Shown one piece after another: positions 37,346 through 51,060 of a stretch of 64,000 nt of DNA. Source of the DNA: Phorcus lineatus (lineage: Eukaryota; Mollusca; Gastropoda; Trochida; Trochidae). A program made the position numbers and the translations under genes. The notes beneath the pieces were generated by a model. It was not told where the DNA came from. It ran no database searches and saw nothing but the letters and a program-made list of their open reading frames with translations. How positions within the stretch are numbered: position 1 is the first letter of the stretch; the number at the start of each line of letters is the position of its first letter. The stretch covers positions 34,588,908 to 34,652,907 of the forward strand of contig OV121083.1 in the NCBI GenBank assembly GCA_921293015.1, read 5' to 3'.

Positions 37346-38084
37346 TATATGAAGAAAGATGACTTTATTGAGATGATTGATAATTTAATGTTAATTATAT
37401 TATAATACTAAATGTATTGATTGTGAAAATTATTTTTCAAAACTCAGTATCATTTAACGCTTCTACCCATAATTCCAACAAATGTGTATTATTTCAAAAG
37501 ATCAAATCAAAGTTAACTTTCCAGTTTTCTACTTTTTTCAAAATTCACATATCAACATTTAGAAAACAAATAAAAATGCAATATTTTTCAGAATCATCGA
37601 TCACTGTTAACAAAAACAACACAATGATTCCTGTTTTCATTAGTTTCAAAATTTCAATATGAAATGAAAATTTGAAAAAAAAAGAAGAAAAAATCATCTA
37701 AAGATAAAGCAATAAACCATGCAAGCAAAGGAAGGAAGAAAGGAAGAGGAAAAGGGGATAAGTTCCTTGCCCCTTCCCTCAAAATTCATTACTTGCTAGT
37801 AAACAGAACATCTGCAAGCAATTCCATATAGATATAGCCCCCCTCGCCCCCTCCCCCAACCCTCCCCCTTGGCTCAGATTTCCCCATTCCATCACACACC
37901 TAGTTCATCCGTCCTTTGACTCAATTCCTATTTACTCTAAGCCTCTGCAAGCTTGCTGTTTATTTATTTACTCAGGTTGTTTATTTTGCTTGCAATCACT
38001 GCTTAGATTGTAGCATTACAGTGTAAATTAGTAAATTTACTTTGCATTTTGTAGAAGATGAATATAGAGATATATAACAAAGCA

Positions 38085-38835
38085 TGGTATATCATATCAT
38101 ATCAGAGGAGTGTAACACAGAATAGCAAAACATAGAATATAGCATACCATGGAATAGTAACCTATAAAAACAAAAACCACGTAATACCATAGAATAACAC
38201 CTAATTCTTTAGAATAAACCCATCAAATATAGAAAAAAATTGTCATAGTAGAGTACCACAGAATAGCCCTACTCATCATACAATAATTTCTACATGTCAT
38301 AGCATAGCTTACAAGAGAAAAACACCATATCTTATGGAATAGCTAACCATAAAACAGCACTGTTACCACATGATAGAGTACCACAGTATAAAACTGCATA
38401 CCTTAGAATAGTTACTGTATATCATAGAATAGCATACAAGCTTATAGCACCATATCTTATATCAATAGCTATAACCATTGAATAGCACTTTATACCACTG
38501 ATAAGAGTACCACAGTATAAAACTGCATAGCTTAGAATAGTTACTGTAATCATAGAATAGCATACAAGCTTATAGCACCATATCTTATATCAATAGCTAA
38601 CCATTGAATAGCACTTTATACCATATGATAAGAGTACCACAGTATAAAACTGCATAGCTTAGAATAGTTAGTGTATATCATAGAATAGCATACAAGCTTA
38701 TAGCACACTATCTTATATTAATAGCTAACCACTGAATAGCTCTGTATACCATATGATAGCATACAACAGAATAAAACTGCATAGGTTAGAATAGTTCCCG
38801 CATATCGTAGAATAGCATAAAAGAAAAAGTCTACC
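38085..38835. repeat. ~128-bp tandem array with ATAGAATAGCAT sub-repeats
   Basis: CATAGAATAGCATACAAGCT recurs at 38423, 38551 and 38679 (128-bp steps), with diverged units at 38298 and 38806. Each unit also holds GAATAGCAC, AGAGTACCACAGTATAAAAC and TTAGAATAGTTA, so the long unit appears built from a roughly 20-30 bp GAATAG ancestor. The left part (38085-38290) shows only the short motif. Confidence 0.85.
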
Positions 38836-39379
38836 TATCATGGAGAACTATATACAATAGAATAGCATTCGTTGAGAAACATAGATGAACTTGCCAAATC
38901 TTAAATGATATCAATTTCCATTAACAGACACTTAACAAAAGAGTTTATCAGTGAACGTAGGCACCTTGACCACAACAAGATGTATATGATACCCGGTCTA
39001 GACACCTCACTCCAAACTTACATGTCCACTGTGTGCATTCAATATATCTAATATCTTTTGCACTTTGCAAGCGTCAATCAACATATGCACAGGAGACCAA
39101 CAAAATTCATTTTTCTCTCGGAGTGATCAGCAAATGGATTATAAGAAATGAATGTAAATGGACGTACAGACATTTAAAGCATCGCAGTATCAGGCTATAT
39201 GGTTTTCTTGCATAGCCTGACTCTGATAATGAAATATACTGTAGATGAAAATAACTGCACCATAAACAAGTTAATGACATTTTGATAGAGACACTGCCCT
39301 GTATTCTTGTTATAGCTTCTCGTATAAACTCGTATGTGGGTCATGGGCATGACTATCTTGCATTATGATGTCAATGTCA

Positions 39380-39660
39380 TGAGATAAAAGCAAAAGTTGT
39401 GTTCTATCAAATCAGGCAATTCTAAAAATAATCTTATCAGAAGTGAGAGAGTTGTTTCTATCAAATTTAAATAAACTGTTTCTATCAAAGGAAGAAGTTG
39501 ATAGTTATTTTCTATCATATGAAGAGATGTACTATTGCTCTCTATCATATGAAGAGATTTGATAGGTTCTTTCTATAAAATGATGACATGAAAGAGTTGC
39601 TATGTATCTAAAATGATATCAAAGAGTTTTTCACTATCAAATGTTTTCTGACAACAATTC
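39380..39660. repeat. Degenerate TTCTATCA-based repeat
   Basis: TTTCTATCA(A/T)ATGAAGAG-like units recur irregularly every 25-35 bp. Old simple-type array; the 61-codon minus frame is produced by it. Confidence 0.5.
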
Positions 39661-40599
39661 TATCTCATGTATCTCTTCACCATTTGAAAAAATAAGGTCT
39701 CATCATAAATATGGGACTTGGAAGTGTTAATTACAGGTAATCACAAGACTATGAACAATCAAGGTGATATTGCAACATCATGAAGAGTTCAAGGCATACC
39801 TCATTAGCCCATCACGAAGATCTAATCAGAATCAAGAACTTTTCAGATCAATAAATCTCATCAAACTTAAAGTCATTTCACCTACAAATGAATTTTCACA
39901 AGGTTTAAATTTTAAAATTCTAACATAAATTTATGCTAAATTATATATGAGAAACATTCATTTATTCAATAATTTAGAAACCAACATAAACCATTACACT
40001 AAACATGCTCTCATTTTATTGATTGAAATAATTTATCCAATACCTTTTACTTTTATATCCAGATAAGATACCATACATTAAATTGCCATCCAATCACAAA
40101 AATAAATCTTCTATAGCACATCAATATCTAAAATTGCCATTATATGCCATCAGATCAGAGGCCGGGACAATCAGAAAGATAGACGACAACATGCTCTTGT
40201 TATTTTCGCTTATCCGATTCATAACAACAATCAATAAATCAAAGTATATCTACTTGAAAGCGCTGATCACTATTGCCATAGGCAAGATAATTGAGCCATC
40301 GATTTCTCTTATGACGCATTTTGAAGTGCTTTAGAGCTTTCAAGCTTTACAAAACAGACGCTGCTATGATTAAAGTAATTAATGATGGATTCTATTTCAA
40401 GCAAATAATAGCATTAACACAGTTGGTATCAATGATAATCAAATTCCAAAATAACTGTTATTAATGGCTGATTGAATATGTATAGAAAGTTAGTTATGCT
40501 TAGCATATACCTTGCAAATCAAGGAAAGTGTAAATATTTATACACACTGACACTAAATGATGGCAGGATATTATCTCTGTACGAAAGGTGATTAGTAGT

Positions 40600-41060
40600 T
40601 TGTTTTACTAACGGATAAGTAATTTATGATCGGTGAGTCTGTTATCATTGCAACAAAATGTGTTTACTAATAAATTCCTCTGTGAAACATTTCTGTTAAT
40701 TGAACGATGTTTTAATATTTTGATATCATCCCTGGGCTGATTATGGTTGTTTTTACTTCTATATAAGTAATTTATGTCAAATTTGTCTATCATTGTCATA
40801 CCAAATTAATTCATTAGTAATAAATTTTTCTGATGGAACATTAAGTGAAACCATTCAGATATGTGAAACCATTTAGGTGAACATTTTGATGATATGATAT
40901 TCACATTATGTCTGAACAAAAGATGTTTGAAATTGATTGATAAAACTATTATATATGCAATTTATGTCTATTATTCTGCTAAAATGTTTGATTGGCAATA
41001 TTAAATTCTTCTCTGAAACCATTCTTTGAAAACAATAACACATGAAACATTTCCATAAAT
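40600..41060. repeat. Old direct repeat, ~3 copies of ~150 bp
   Basis: The order 'ANTAATTTATG', 'TCTATTATTG', 'TAATAAATTCTTCTCTGAAAC' appears near 40615, 40765 and 40955. Divergence is high and the ends are uncertain. Confidence 0.4.
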
Positions 41061-42962
41061 ATTAATTTACAAAATCATAAATCTCAAATTATGAATTATT
41101 TATAATCCTTACGTAACACAACAAATATCAAATTACTTGAATATCCTTATTACTTGAATATTTTGAAGTAGATATTAACCTATGAAATAGGCAATGTTTT
41201 AGTTACTGAAATTAATACTAGCTAAATTGTAAAGATCCTGCATTAATCCATCAGAAACGCTATTACACTAATTAATTTGTTTGTGTAAGAGTCAATCAAA
41301 ATCGATTTTCGCTCAATCTAAAATAATTAGAGAAAATATGAATTTTTACGTTACGTTATTAGAATACTGATGAATATTGATTCAGATTTATATTACTGTT
41401 AATCATAAAAAAGACATGTATTAGTACCATAGGATTTTTGTTATAATAATTAAATACACAGAGAAGCATTATTTATTGTTGGATACATTTCAAGGATACA
41501 GGGTTGCTAAGGACTTTCTTGTGCAAGCATTACAATTCTGAGTAGAGTTTTCTTTGCAATTAATTTATTCTAGACTCTCTTGGAACAATCAAAATCAAAT
41601 TATTTTCTAGTAACTTAAGTTTTAAAGTCAGACTGCTTATAGAGTTATGAGATCAATATCATAATTACTTGTGGAATTCATGAACGGATGTGCATATATA
41701 TTTTAGGAGTGAAATACATTCTTTAAAAAGCCAAGCCCATTTATAACGTGACAAAACTGCTTACAAGATTATCTTTTCCACAAAAATAACTTTTTATCAA
41801 TGCAGAGATGTCCATATTTTAAAATCATAAATCAAAAAGACAATATACGTATCAAAGCATGTATCAAACTCATAAGCTTAAACCACTGTTAAAAACGTAT
41901 TTCATGCAGTGATAGTTTTTTTTTATATGAACACACAGAAAGGTTATAGATGTTTTAAGACATTCTTATAAACTTTCTTTCAAAGATTTCAAAATTTGTT
42001 ATTTCATTTGTTTTTCTATTATCCCCTTTTTTCCATCAAGCATAACACATTTCCTTCTTTTTCAGCTGCAGTAAGATCATGAATTGATTTCTACACATCA
42101 AATATTGAGTGAGCAGGAAACCAAACAAGAGTGATCTCCCCTTGTGAACTCTTCTTTATCTGCAAACACAATTGTGTGCTAGATTTAGACAAGGGGGCCA
42201 AGGTCGATTAACAATCAACATAGATATCCTAGAACTGTGTGACAGATTAATTTTGTCTTAAAAACTGCAAAAAAATTTCAATGTGTGCATATTTGAAGAA
42301 GCATTTTGAAACTATTACATGTCAAACAGTTTGTGAGAGTATAATGAGAACATGTTCTCACATATGTTGCTTTAGTCTTCTTCATTCAAGCCATGTTTCG
42401 ACTGCATTGATTTTTACAAAACTAAGCTCATTACCCAAATAAAGCCGTTATACAATAATAAAATATCAGAATTCAGAAATGTAATCCTATAATCACATAA
42501 GATAAAATTTGTGATGAATGATCTGGATAAAAAAGTGATATAAATTTCATTATTTTCAAAAATTAAACTTCTTCTATCATTGTCAATTTTCATTGAATTT
42601 TTCTCATTATTTCAAACAAAAATGATTCATCAAGTCATTTCAAAACAAAAATTGGTTTATCAACATTACATCAGCTCTAAGAATAGTATGACCTGGCCTC
42701 TTTTTAGGAAAGAGAGGCAGGAAAACTTTCCTCTTATAAACCCTAGCTAGTTGTTCACCTGATTCGAGATCTACAAGCTTATCAATTACATGTGATATAT
42801 ACATGACATTGAGAATGTCTTTGATCAGTTCTTTAAAAATGTCATTTATATTTGACATATTAATTGCTCTATTTAGAGATGGATACACTATAATCTACAT
42901 ACTATTGGATAGAGAACCTCACAAAAAATATTCAAATGCAGAAATTAATTAAGAATACATTA

Positions 42963-43200
42963 GAGTCAAAAACTGATAATGATCGGTCATCTAACATATG
43001 ATGTTACATGCTATTGAGTCTCCTAATATATTATGATGTTATATATTATTAATTAAGCGTAAACTTTGAGTCAAAAACTTATAATGACCGGTCATCTAAC
43101 ATATGATGCTTAATGCTAAAGAGTGACCATTGTCAGATATATTGCTCCTCATACCTGAATATATGACATTAACATTGGTTGACCGGTGTCAGATATATAT
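42963..43200. repeat. Direct duplication, 105-bp spacing
   Basis: GAGTCAAAAACTGATAATGA followed by CGGTCATCTAACATATGATG at 42963-43003 is repeated at 43068-43108 with few changes; TGTCAGATATAT then recurs near 43133 and 43188. Confidence 0.65.
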
Positions 43201-43336
43201 TTTATTACCTATCTTATGACACGGACTTGTCAATATCTTCACCAATAGAGATCTAATAGACAGGAACTAATTCATCTGGCAAGCAATGTATAAAAACATT
43301 AAAACCCTTCATTCCTATGTACAGCCATTATGAACC

Positions 43337-43660
43337 ATGCTGAAAAGAAATAAAGTTCACAAACTCTTATGTTTGGAAAAAATGACACCGTTTAATTTTT
43401 CCGCAATGATGAGCATCAATGAAGTGTTATATACATCAAATTCCGACTCAACACTGAGAAGCGGAATTAAAAGCAAATTACTCAAATTGGCAGAATATCG
43501 TCAAAAAGCAGCAGAAAATTGGTCCTTTACTGTGATACACAAATGGAGGACACGTGGAGATATTTATCTGATATACAATAGAACCGAGTTGAAATTGACG
43601 CCCCCAGCTGATTCAAATGGCTTTCTAAGCAGTGTTACTAGACCGTATATTCACACTTGA
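43337..43660 (+). CDS. Hypothetical ORF, 107 aa
   Basis: This is the longest non-repetitive open frame outside the DIRS element that begins with ATG (context ACCATGC). The middle is polar and mixed (RSGIKSKLLKLAEYRQKAAE), the N-terminus basic. There is no signal peptide, membrane segment or known motif. It lies alone, with no splice signals that would join it to neighbours. A frame of this length can arise by chance in a 64-kb window, so this is a candidate only. Confidence 0.2.
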   Translation: MLKRNKVHKLLCLEKMTPFNFSAMMSINEVLYTSNSDSTLRSGIKSKLLKLAEYRQKAAENWSFTVIHKWRTRGDIYLIYNRTELKLTPPADSNGFLSSVTRPYIHT

Positions 43661-44231
43661 GATTCTGCAATGTACCACCTATTTCCAACCTTCTTTATAT
43701 CCATCAATACACATACCATTGTACGGGACTGAGACATACAGTATATACCTTTCATACCATCACAACTGAAGTTTCCTACACACAAGGCAATAATGATCAG
43801 AAATAAGTATTTTGATGGTGTGTCTGTTCAAATGAGGACATAAATTTGCCCTTCTTGAATAAACCTACCCCCAGGTCATGGAGACAAACAAGGGATAACT
43901 GTACGGAAAGAGCCAGTTAAAAGTTCAGTCTAGACATTAAATAAGTCTAAGTATTTCAACTCAGAATGGGCCCATATAAGTTTTAAATCTTACTGTACCT
44001 CTTTAAAAGCTTAACATTCAAGTAATGATCTTGGTTTTAAAATCCATAACATTTTTGGACACACATGAGATGAAACTTAACATTTCAAAAATGACTTACA
44101 ATGATAAATATACAGGTTTTACCACACATCAAGCAGAATACAGTGTAATCAATTAACAAAATTTTATCTTATAGCAAGGATAAAGTTAATGCTAGGATGC
44201 AATCAATATGAGTAATTCAGCATTTTTTAAA

Positions 44232-44705
44232 TGCAAATTTGTATGTTTTGTGTGTCATCAATATCATAAATCACATTAAATGAATCAAGTTTGTATGTTT
44301 TGTATGTCATCAATATCATCACATTAAATGAATCAAGTTTGTATGTTTTGTATGTCATCAATATCATAATCACATTAAATGAATCAAGTTTGTATGTTTT
44401 GTATGTCATCAATATCATAATCACATTAAATGAATCAAGTTTGTATGTTTTGTATGTCATCAATATCATAATCACATTAAATGAATCAAGTTTGTATGTT
44501 TTGTATGTCATCAATATCATAATCACATTAAATGAATCAAGTTTGTATGTTTTGTATGTCATCAATATCTCACATTACATTAAACGATGGAAGTTTATAT
44601 GTTTTTGTATGTCATCAATATCATACATGGCTTTAAAGGATGCAAGTTTGTATGTTTTGTATGTCATCAATATCATACATCACCTTAAATGATGCAAATT
44701 TGTAT
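44232..44705. repeat. 51-bp minisatellite (~9 copies), open on both strands
   Basis: The unit reads CATCAATATCATAATCACAT, then TAAATGAATCAAG, then TTTGTATGTTTTGTATGT; most steps are exactly 51 bp (44331, 44382, 44433), with one 48-bp step. Because 51 is a multiple of three, a stop-free frame persists on each strand, creating 133-codon (plus) and 112-codon (minus) frames made of 17-residue repeats. The final copies (44585-44705) are diverged. Confidence 0.95.
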
Positions 44706-47634
44706 GAAACATATACTGCCAACAATAAACTGCTTGATTTATGTGAATGAGTAATAAACAAAATACTAAACTTCCTACCATTTAATACTATTTTCATTAA
44801 ACTTAAGAATGATTTGGCACCAGATTTGATTTTAGTCATTATATACCAATTAAATCATTAACTCGTTTGATAAAAATAGTATTAAATGGTACGTCACTTA
44901 GTGTCCTCTATTCATTCAATAAACAAGCGTTTGAATAAAATGCACAAGCAAACATGTCATATCAGAAATTCTACTCAATTGACAGTGTCATGCAAGAACA
45001 ATTACAACTTTGTCATGACTCATTCCAATGAAACCTTTAACCTATGTTTTTAAAAGATATTAAGAATACCATAAATGAATTTTCATGAACTTGACTGACA
45101 CCATTTGACAACAATACAAAAACACCAAAATCATATTCTTTATATACTTATTATTCTTAATAATGATAAGGGAAATAATTAACCCTGTTCTGTTCTCAAT
45201 TGAAACTGTTAATTGAGGCATTATAGTTTTGCAGCCCAATTACACGAAATGTTTTACCTTTTCTGCTTAAGTACAATTTCCCAGTAACCAAATACTGTGG
45301 GAAAATGTTATAAACACCAAAGAGAAGGAAATGCAAGTCAAACATTTAAACGCGAAACAAACATCTTTCTCCGAGGTAAACCTCGGCCACAGGTAGGTAT
45401 AAGCGGGTCACGAAGGGTCACAGAGTTTGGATAGAGGAGTTTTATTGTCAGCTCTTGAGAAACACTAAAAAAACGTAAGACACTATTACTTTGGTTACAA
45501 GGGTGGCTGGGCAACTACCCTCTGACATGAAATATGACATATACCTTGAGCTATTTACGTGAGATAATAACTGTTACATTTTTAACAAAAGAAAACATAG
45601 ATGTTCCCATGGCAAACATAGAAAGAGATCAGACTTTTAAAGCTTATGTTGCCTATGTAGGTAATACCCATTGAATCCCAAAAAAGTCCTTTTGGAAATG
45701 AGAATGGAAGATTTAGAGATGTCTTGAAAAGGAATTTGATTTGTACTAAGTGCCCCTTACAAAGATTTATATATAAGAGAATTATGACATTTTGGCTATC
45801 CTTTTATACTGATTAGAAAACATTGTATGAGGATGTTTTTTATTCAACATATACTGTATGTCAGTTACTTTTGACTATTATGGACACTTAAAAACTATAT
45901 ATATATTTGAATGGTTATTGATCTTATTATGCAAGATATGATTTGACAACAGCATTGATTTCTATTTCATAAACTTGAGCTAAAATTGCAAGTTTGAATA
46001 AATAAAGTACTCGATGAAAGAAAAAAATATTTTCAAAAGATATAGTAAGAAACTGAGAATTAATTATCAAGATATACTTAAAAGCATTCCCGAAGAATGC
46101 AAGGTTAGAATCAACAAGAAACAGGATACTGTTAATTTCATTCCATGAATCGTCAATTTCTTGTTTCAACTTGTCTTTCAATTGACATATGGGTGATCAA
46201 ATATCTGAAATCTATCAGAAGAAAAATATATGTCAGATGTATATCAATGTGTGTCACTGCCTCTAAACAAGTAAAGAACACATTACTGTAAAGATACCTA
46301 CCAGACAATCTTTATTATATACAGACACATATTGATTTCTTTGCATGATAAAAACAAACAAGAAATAAATATTTCACAGAAGCATTTTTTTAACATATAT
46401 CAAATTGACATGCATCTGATATTTTTTCAATGTTCTCCATTTTTAATTGAAATTTAAAAATTATTTTTGTAATTATGATTATGATGATTATCTTCAAACA
46501 TTCCAAGTTAAAAAAATGATGATAACAATTATCATTCTTATATTCTTCAAGATGGAGTATGTTTTTCTACACAATGAAATAATATTTTCCATATGACATA
46601 ATATCATATAATATTTGTATATTCGTTGCCAAATATTGTTTCATGAAGTAAGGGCATCTGGACTTGCAAGGATCAATCAATCAATATTTTCAATGATCTT
46701 GATTTTCTTTATATGAAATTTAATAAACAAAACATGTTTACTATGAATTTCCAAATTTCCAACAAGATACAGATGGCAACGATAATTATTTTGCAATAAA
46801 TATCAAATATTTTTTACATGTTTTCATTTATGGCAATCTTTCCACTACTCACAAGTACTACTCCACTTCTACTATTCTTATTTAAGAACAATAGTAAGAG
46901 CACACACTATCTATGCCTGTAAAATAATGAGATAGGAGTAATGCAATTGTAAAATACAGCTGTGTCATATTTCTTCATTGTTCCAATGAACCTAATAGCA
47001 ATACTTACAATAATATCATAATGTAATGTAATAGCAGCGTCATAATTAGCGATGAAATAATTGTCATCAAATATGATTGCCCTATAAAACACACTTCTGA
47101 TAATGTCAACAACACTACAGCACGTGTCAATATCAGATATAAAAGATATACATGTGTCAATATGAAGCACGATAACGACATGAGACTGTTGATACATATC
47201 TATATAGACAAGCAGGACACCTACATGACATATATAGCTAGTTCAATTTACCTACATTGACTGTAAATGTGTCACAGATCTAATGAAGCATGTCATCCAG
47301 ATAATCTGTCGTATCTTTATAGTAAACATTGGAAATGTCTATTTTTATTATACAAATCCTTTGATAGAAAAGTTCTTAAGTAAACATCTTTGTATTTTTT
47401 CAGTATACATTATACTTTTCAGAACTAGATATATAAAAAGAAAATGAACTTTAATTCTTAGTTCTTATAAAATGCTTTTTTGGGCCTTTATGATAGTTGG
47501 ATACTACATATTTAACCACCACAACTTAATCAACTGGTATGTATGCATTAATTATAGACTTACACATACATACAGACAACTAAAACATTTTTCTCATTCC
47601 CATTGACTTGGCATGCCCAGTGTTATTAAAAAAC
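44706..47634. other. AT-rich noncoding stretch
   Basis: No supported gene. A small hairpin CGAGGTAAACCTCG sits at about 45372. Frames at 45927 and 46907 (minus) have no recognisable domain. Confidence 0.5.
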
Positions 47635-47860
47635 AAGTAAAGCAAAAAGGAAAGGCAGTCTCTGCCTGACTTCTACATACCAAATGTTCGTCAAAATACA
47701 CAAAAAGCAAGAAAGAAAGACATTTTCTGTCTGCCTTTACATGCCAAATGTTCTTCAAAATACATGAAAAGCAAAAAGGAAAGGCTTTCTCTGTATGACT
47801 TTTACATGCCAAATGCCATTCAAAATACACCTAAAGCAAAAGGAAAGGTATTCTCTACAG
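47635..47860. repeat. 65-bp tandem repeat, ~3.5 copies
   Basis: AAAGCAAAAAGGAAAGGCA recurs at about 47639, 47704, 47768 and 47832, followed each time by TCTCTGNCTGAC, TACATGCCAAATG and TTCAAAATACA. The 78-codon minus frame is generated by the repeat. Confidence 0.85.
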
Positions 47861-48179
47861 CAAAATCTAATTGATTTCCAGATATACCAGGAGCTATATA
47901 AAAGCACCATCTACCATATACTTGAGTCATGAATAAACAGTTTAGTCCAGTTCATGAGCAGTCACAGTCATGTGGTAGATTTTATGACCCATGTCAATTT
48001 CAACAACTGTTCTGTGAATGCCATGTGGTTGATTTCATTTGGCATGCATTGATGACACATTTCAGTGAATGAACTCTGACCTTGAGCTTCATGGATCATC
48101 AGTGTCTCTGTTTGACAGCAATTTACGTGTTATGTACATTTACCACGTTTTTATCTGTATATAGACATGTGCTATTGAC

Positions 48180-48260
48180 AATTATAATAAGATAAGATGA
48201 GATAAGATTTATAATATAATTTAAGATTAGATATGATAAGATGGATTACATACGAGAAGG
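48180..48260. repeat. GATAA-rich microsatellite
   Basis: Interrupted AAGATAAGATGAGATAAGAT-type simple repeat. Confidence 0.6.
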
Positions 48261-48323
48261 TGAGATAATATCAATAATACAGGAGAGAGTTTTCTTATTC
48301 TGAAGAAAATTTTGGTTGCCCCA

Positions 48324-48710
48324 TCATAAATTCCTATACTACCTCTGTCTTAATACAAAGGTTACTTGTACTCCCCGCAGTTGCCCCTACCGGCGCAATA
48401 TTGCAACCATAACTACCTGGCAATATTTAAGCCAATGAAAACACCCTATGCATGAATAACATATTTGTTGACACATAGGCCTATGCAATGATGCAGTTGC
48501 AAAATGAGGCGTTTGTGTTATGTAAAGAAGACTCAAAGTGCAAGGTGCATATTCGAATAAAGTTACGGAAATAATTTAGACGATTGAAATGATACCTTTT
48601 GAAACGGCGTCGTTGATTGCACAACTAACTTTGATTGCATCCAATCAGATTTCTACATTTCGTGCACAAGAACCTTTGTAATAGGACAGAGGTAGTATAG
48701 GAATTTATGA
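48324..48710. mobile_element. 387-bp MITE-like element with 40-bp TIRs
   Basis: TCATAAATTCCTATACTACC at 48324 continues to 48363 and is repeated inverted at 48671-48710 with only two mismatches in 40 bp. The interior is richer in GC and CpG than the flanks and has no open frame, so it would be a non-autonomous DNA transposon. No clear target-site duplication can be seen, so superfamily is unassigned. The near-identical TIRs suggest fairly recent insertion. Confidence 0.85.
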
Positions 48711-49039
48711 CAGAGCTACCTCTGTTGTCAGAGAATGAATATAACACTTACAAACAATCATCACCATGAATCACCAAATATTACATAGCCTGTGATGTCT
48801 TGGAAGTGATCAGTCAAAGGTTGTGCGACAAATGAAATTGAAAACTATATGATATCAATTATTATATAAGACTACTATATGTAAATGAAAGACAGAATAT
48901 TGAATTTATTTTATTTAAAAAGTGTCATGATACAAAGTATTGTCAGAGAATTGTAATACATTATGCGATAGAATAATAACATACCACTTCAGAGCTCTAC
49001 CTAGTACACAGTCAGACTTCTAAGTCTACTAATATTGGT

Positions 49040-49400
49040 ATATACTCTAATAGGTGTCTTATAGTTTGGTAATGTGCATCTATGTATGTAAAGGAAAGTG
49101 CTATAAAGGTATAAATTAACAGTTATTCATACAGGTTTGAAAGGTGTATTCAAATGTACATACAATAAATGTGTACTCTTACAAGTAATTCTCATATAGG
49201 TATAGGAAAGGTGTATTTAAACAGGTAAGAAAAGTGTAACCTCATAGGTAAAAGAGAAGTATACTCTTATAAGTAGAAAATTGTACTAATTGAGGTAAAA
49301 AATATTCTCTTGTCACATTGACGAAAGGTTGCTAATATAGGTATAAGACAGGTGTACTCTTAGAGGTTCAATATATCTCTATATAAATATGAAGGTGAAG
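49040..49400. repeat. Degenerate ~28-bp ATAGGTATA/AGGTGTACT repeat
   Basis: TATAGGTATAAGAAAGGTGT followed by (A/T)CTCTTA recurs about ten times at irregular 25-35 bp steps. A related single unit occurs near 49603-49632. Confidence 0.55.
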
Positions 49401-50904
49401 CTTGCTGTAAGTATCATTTTAATGATGATTGGATACGTAACATTTCGACTTGTTTTCAATTATTTTCACCAGACTGATGCTTTTACAACATGGCAGATTC
49501 TTTAAAATGATGACTGGATATATCTATATAATTTATGATTTTACTTATCAAACAAAATATTTTCATTTTTGTATTCTACCTGAGGATAATGATTATATAT
49601 ACTTGTATAGGTAAGAGAGGTGTCTCTTTAACGGTGTCAACCGAAATACACACCGATGAGAGGCTTATTAGGAGTCTAAAGTGTCACCACTCACATCATA
49701 GGCTGGCAATGGCCTTCTTAAAAGCTAAACAAAATTGACATCAGTAGTTTCTTTCAGAGCATAGGTCAACACATATTGTTTACAAACACTTGAAATCGAC
49801 AATCTAGATTCCACAGGTGTTTATAGGTGATCACACCTGTATTATTTTTCCCCAGGTATTCCCTCTGTGTACGAGAGGTTTTATATGTGTTTGACATCAC
49901 TTGGGATTTTCTGCATAACTTATAGGATGTAGATAGCTTAGAGGAGACCTTCACAATCCTTTCAGACTACAGATATCTTGAAATAGAAGAACTTTGCTGA
50001 CTAGGCAGACAAAATAGTTAAGTTTTAGAGAAGTTATTGTCGCATCACATAAAATTTAAAGTGCCCTGTATACAAATAGATATTTCAATCAATAAATACT
50101 TTTTTCAAAATTTAAAAGCAAATAACTATCTATTAAGTTGAGGTTTTTATAAATACGTATTCACAAATGACATAAAAAAGGCACTTTTGAAAATCACTTG
50201 AACTTAAGCTTTTTATTCATTAACTGTAGTAATTATATAGTGCAGGAATAAATAACGCCCAACTATACGAAATTCGTACAAAAGCAAAAATACACCAGGA
50301 AAGATGATGATGATTAATGTTATTTAACACTCTTAATCATTCTTGCATACAATATGTCCTATAGGTGCTCTGTATGATGTAAAAAATAAAAAATACTTAA
50401 AAATATTTTCATGTAGGTATAACGCTTTAAATCAGACAATGATGGAGGAAAAGGGTGAAATATGATCTGATATACCGTTAGCAACCTACATAACCATTCT
50501 AGCAATACAAAAATGTGAATAGCTTTAGAACATGTGAAATTTAAACTGCCGTTATTTCATCTCAGGATGGATAGAATCTGAAAGAAGAAGCGATAGACTA
50601 GAACATGGAAATGATAAATGGTACATAAAATGGTACGTTAATGGCCAAAAAAATGTAGAAATATCTATGCTTAAGTCAAAGGTACAACATACATCGCATG
50701 TGGTATGACATTTGCAGTATATAATACATATGCAAATTTTCTTATCGTATGTCATTGGATATATAAAATATGACAGATACTGTAAGTTCAATTGCACATA
50801 TATCCTTTTATTTAGATATTTAGTTATTTTGTTATTTGAGTAAAGAAATATATAACTTCTTTATTTAAAGACTTAGAATTTAATTACATATCTTTTAATC
50901 ATTT
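49401..50904. other. AT-rich noncoding stretch
   Basis: No supported gene. Frames of 60-80 codons at 49535, 49766 and 50552 lack recognisable features. Confidence 0.5.
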
Positions 50905-51060
50905 TCAATCATCAGATAATTGCAGTAAGTGTATACAGAAGTTGAATGACCTAAAAAAAACCAAAAGATTAGATACATAACATTTTATCTCATTTGAGAG
51001 AAACATAAAAGTAATATCAAATAAATAACGTAACAAGACTGATCCTTGTCTTATACCACT
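50905..51060 (-). pseudogene. Probable LINE reverse-transcriptase relic
   Basis: The minus-strand frame contains SGIRQGSVLLRYLFDI, matching the non-LTR RT block usually seen as (S/R)G(V/I)RQGC-LSP-LF-I. Forty-odd residues later the same frame reads LLQLSDD, at the spacing where LINE RTs have the catalytic (F/Y)ADD. A stop codon follows at once and the upstream part is broken, so this is a decayed fragment. Family membership is inferred from two short motifs and their spacing only; a chance match is possible. Confidence 0.35.

Noticed and set aside
44227..44692. 133- and 112-codon open frames on opposite strands
   Set aside because: Both come from a 51-bp minisatellite whose period is a multiple of three; the 17-residue repeats have no known counterpart.
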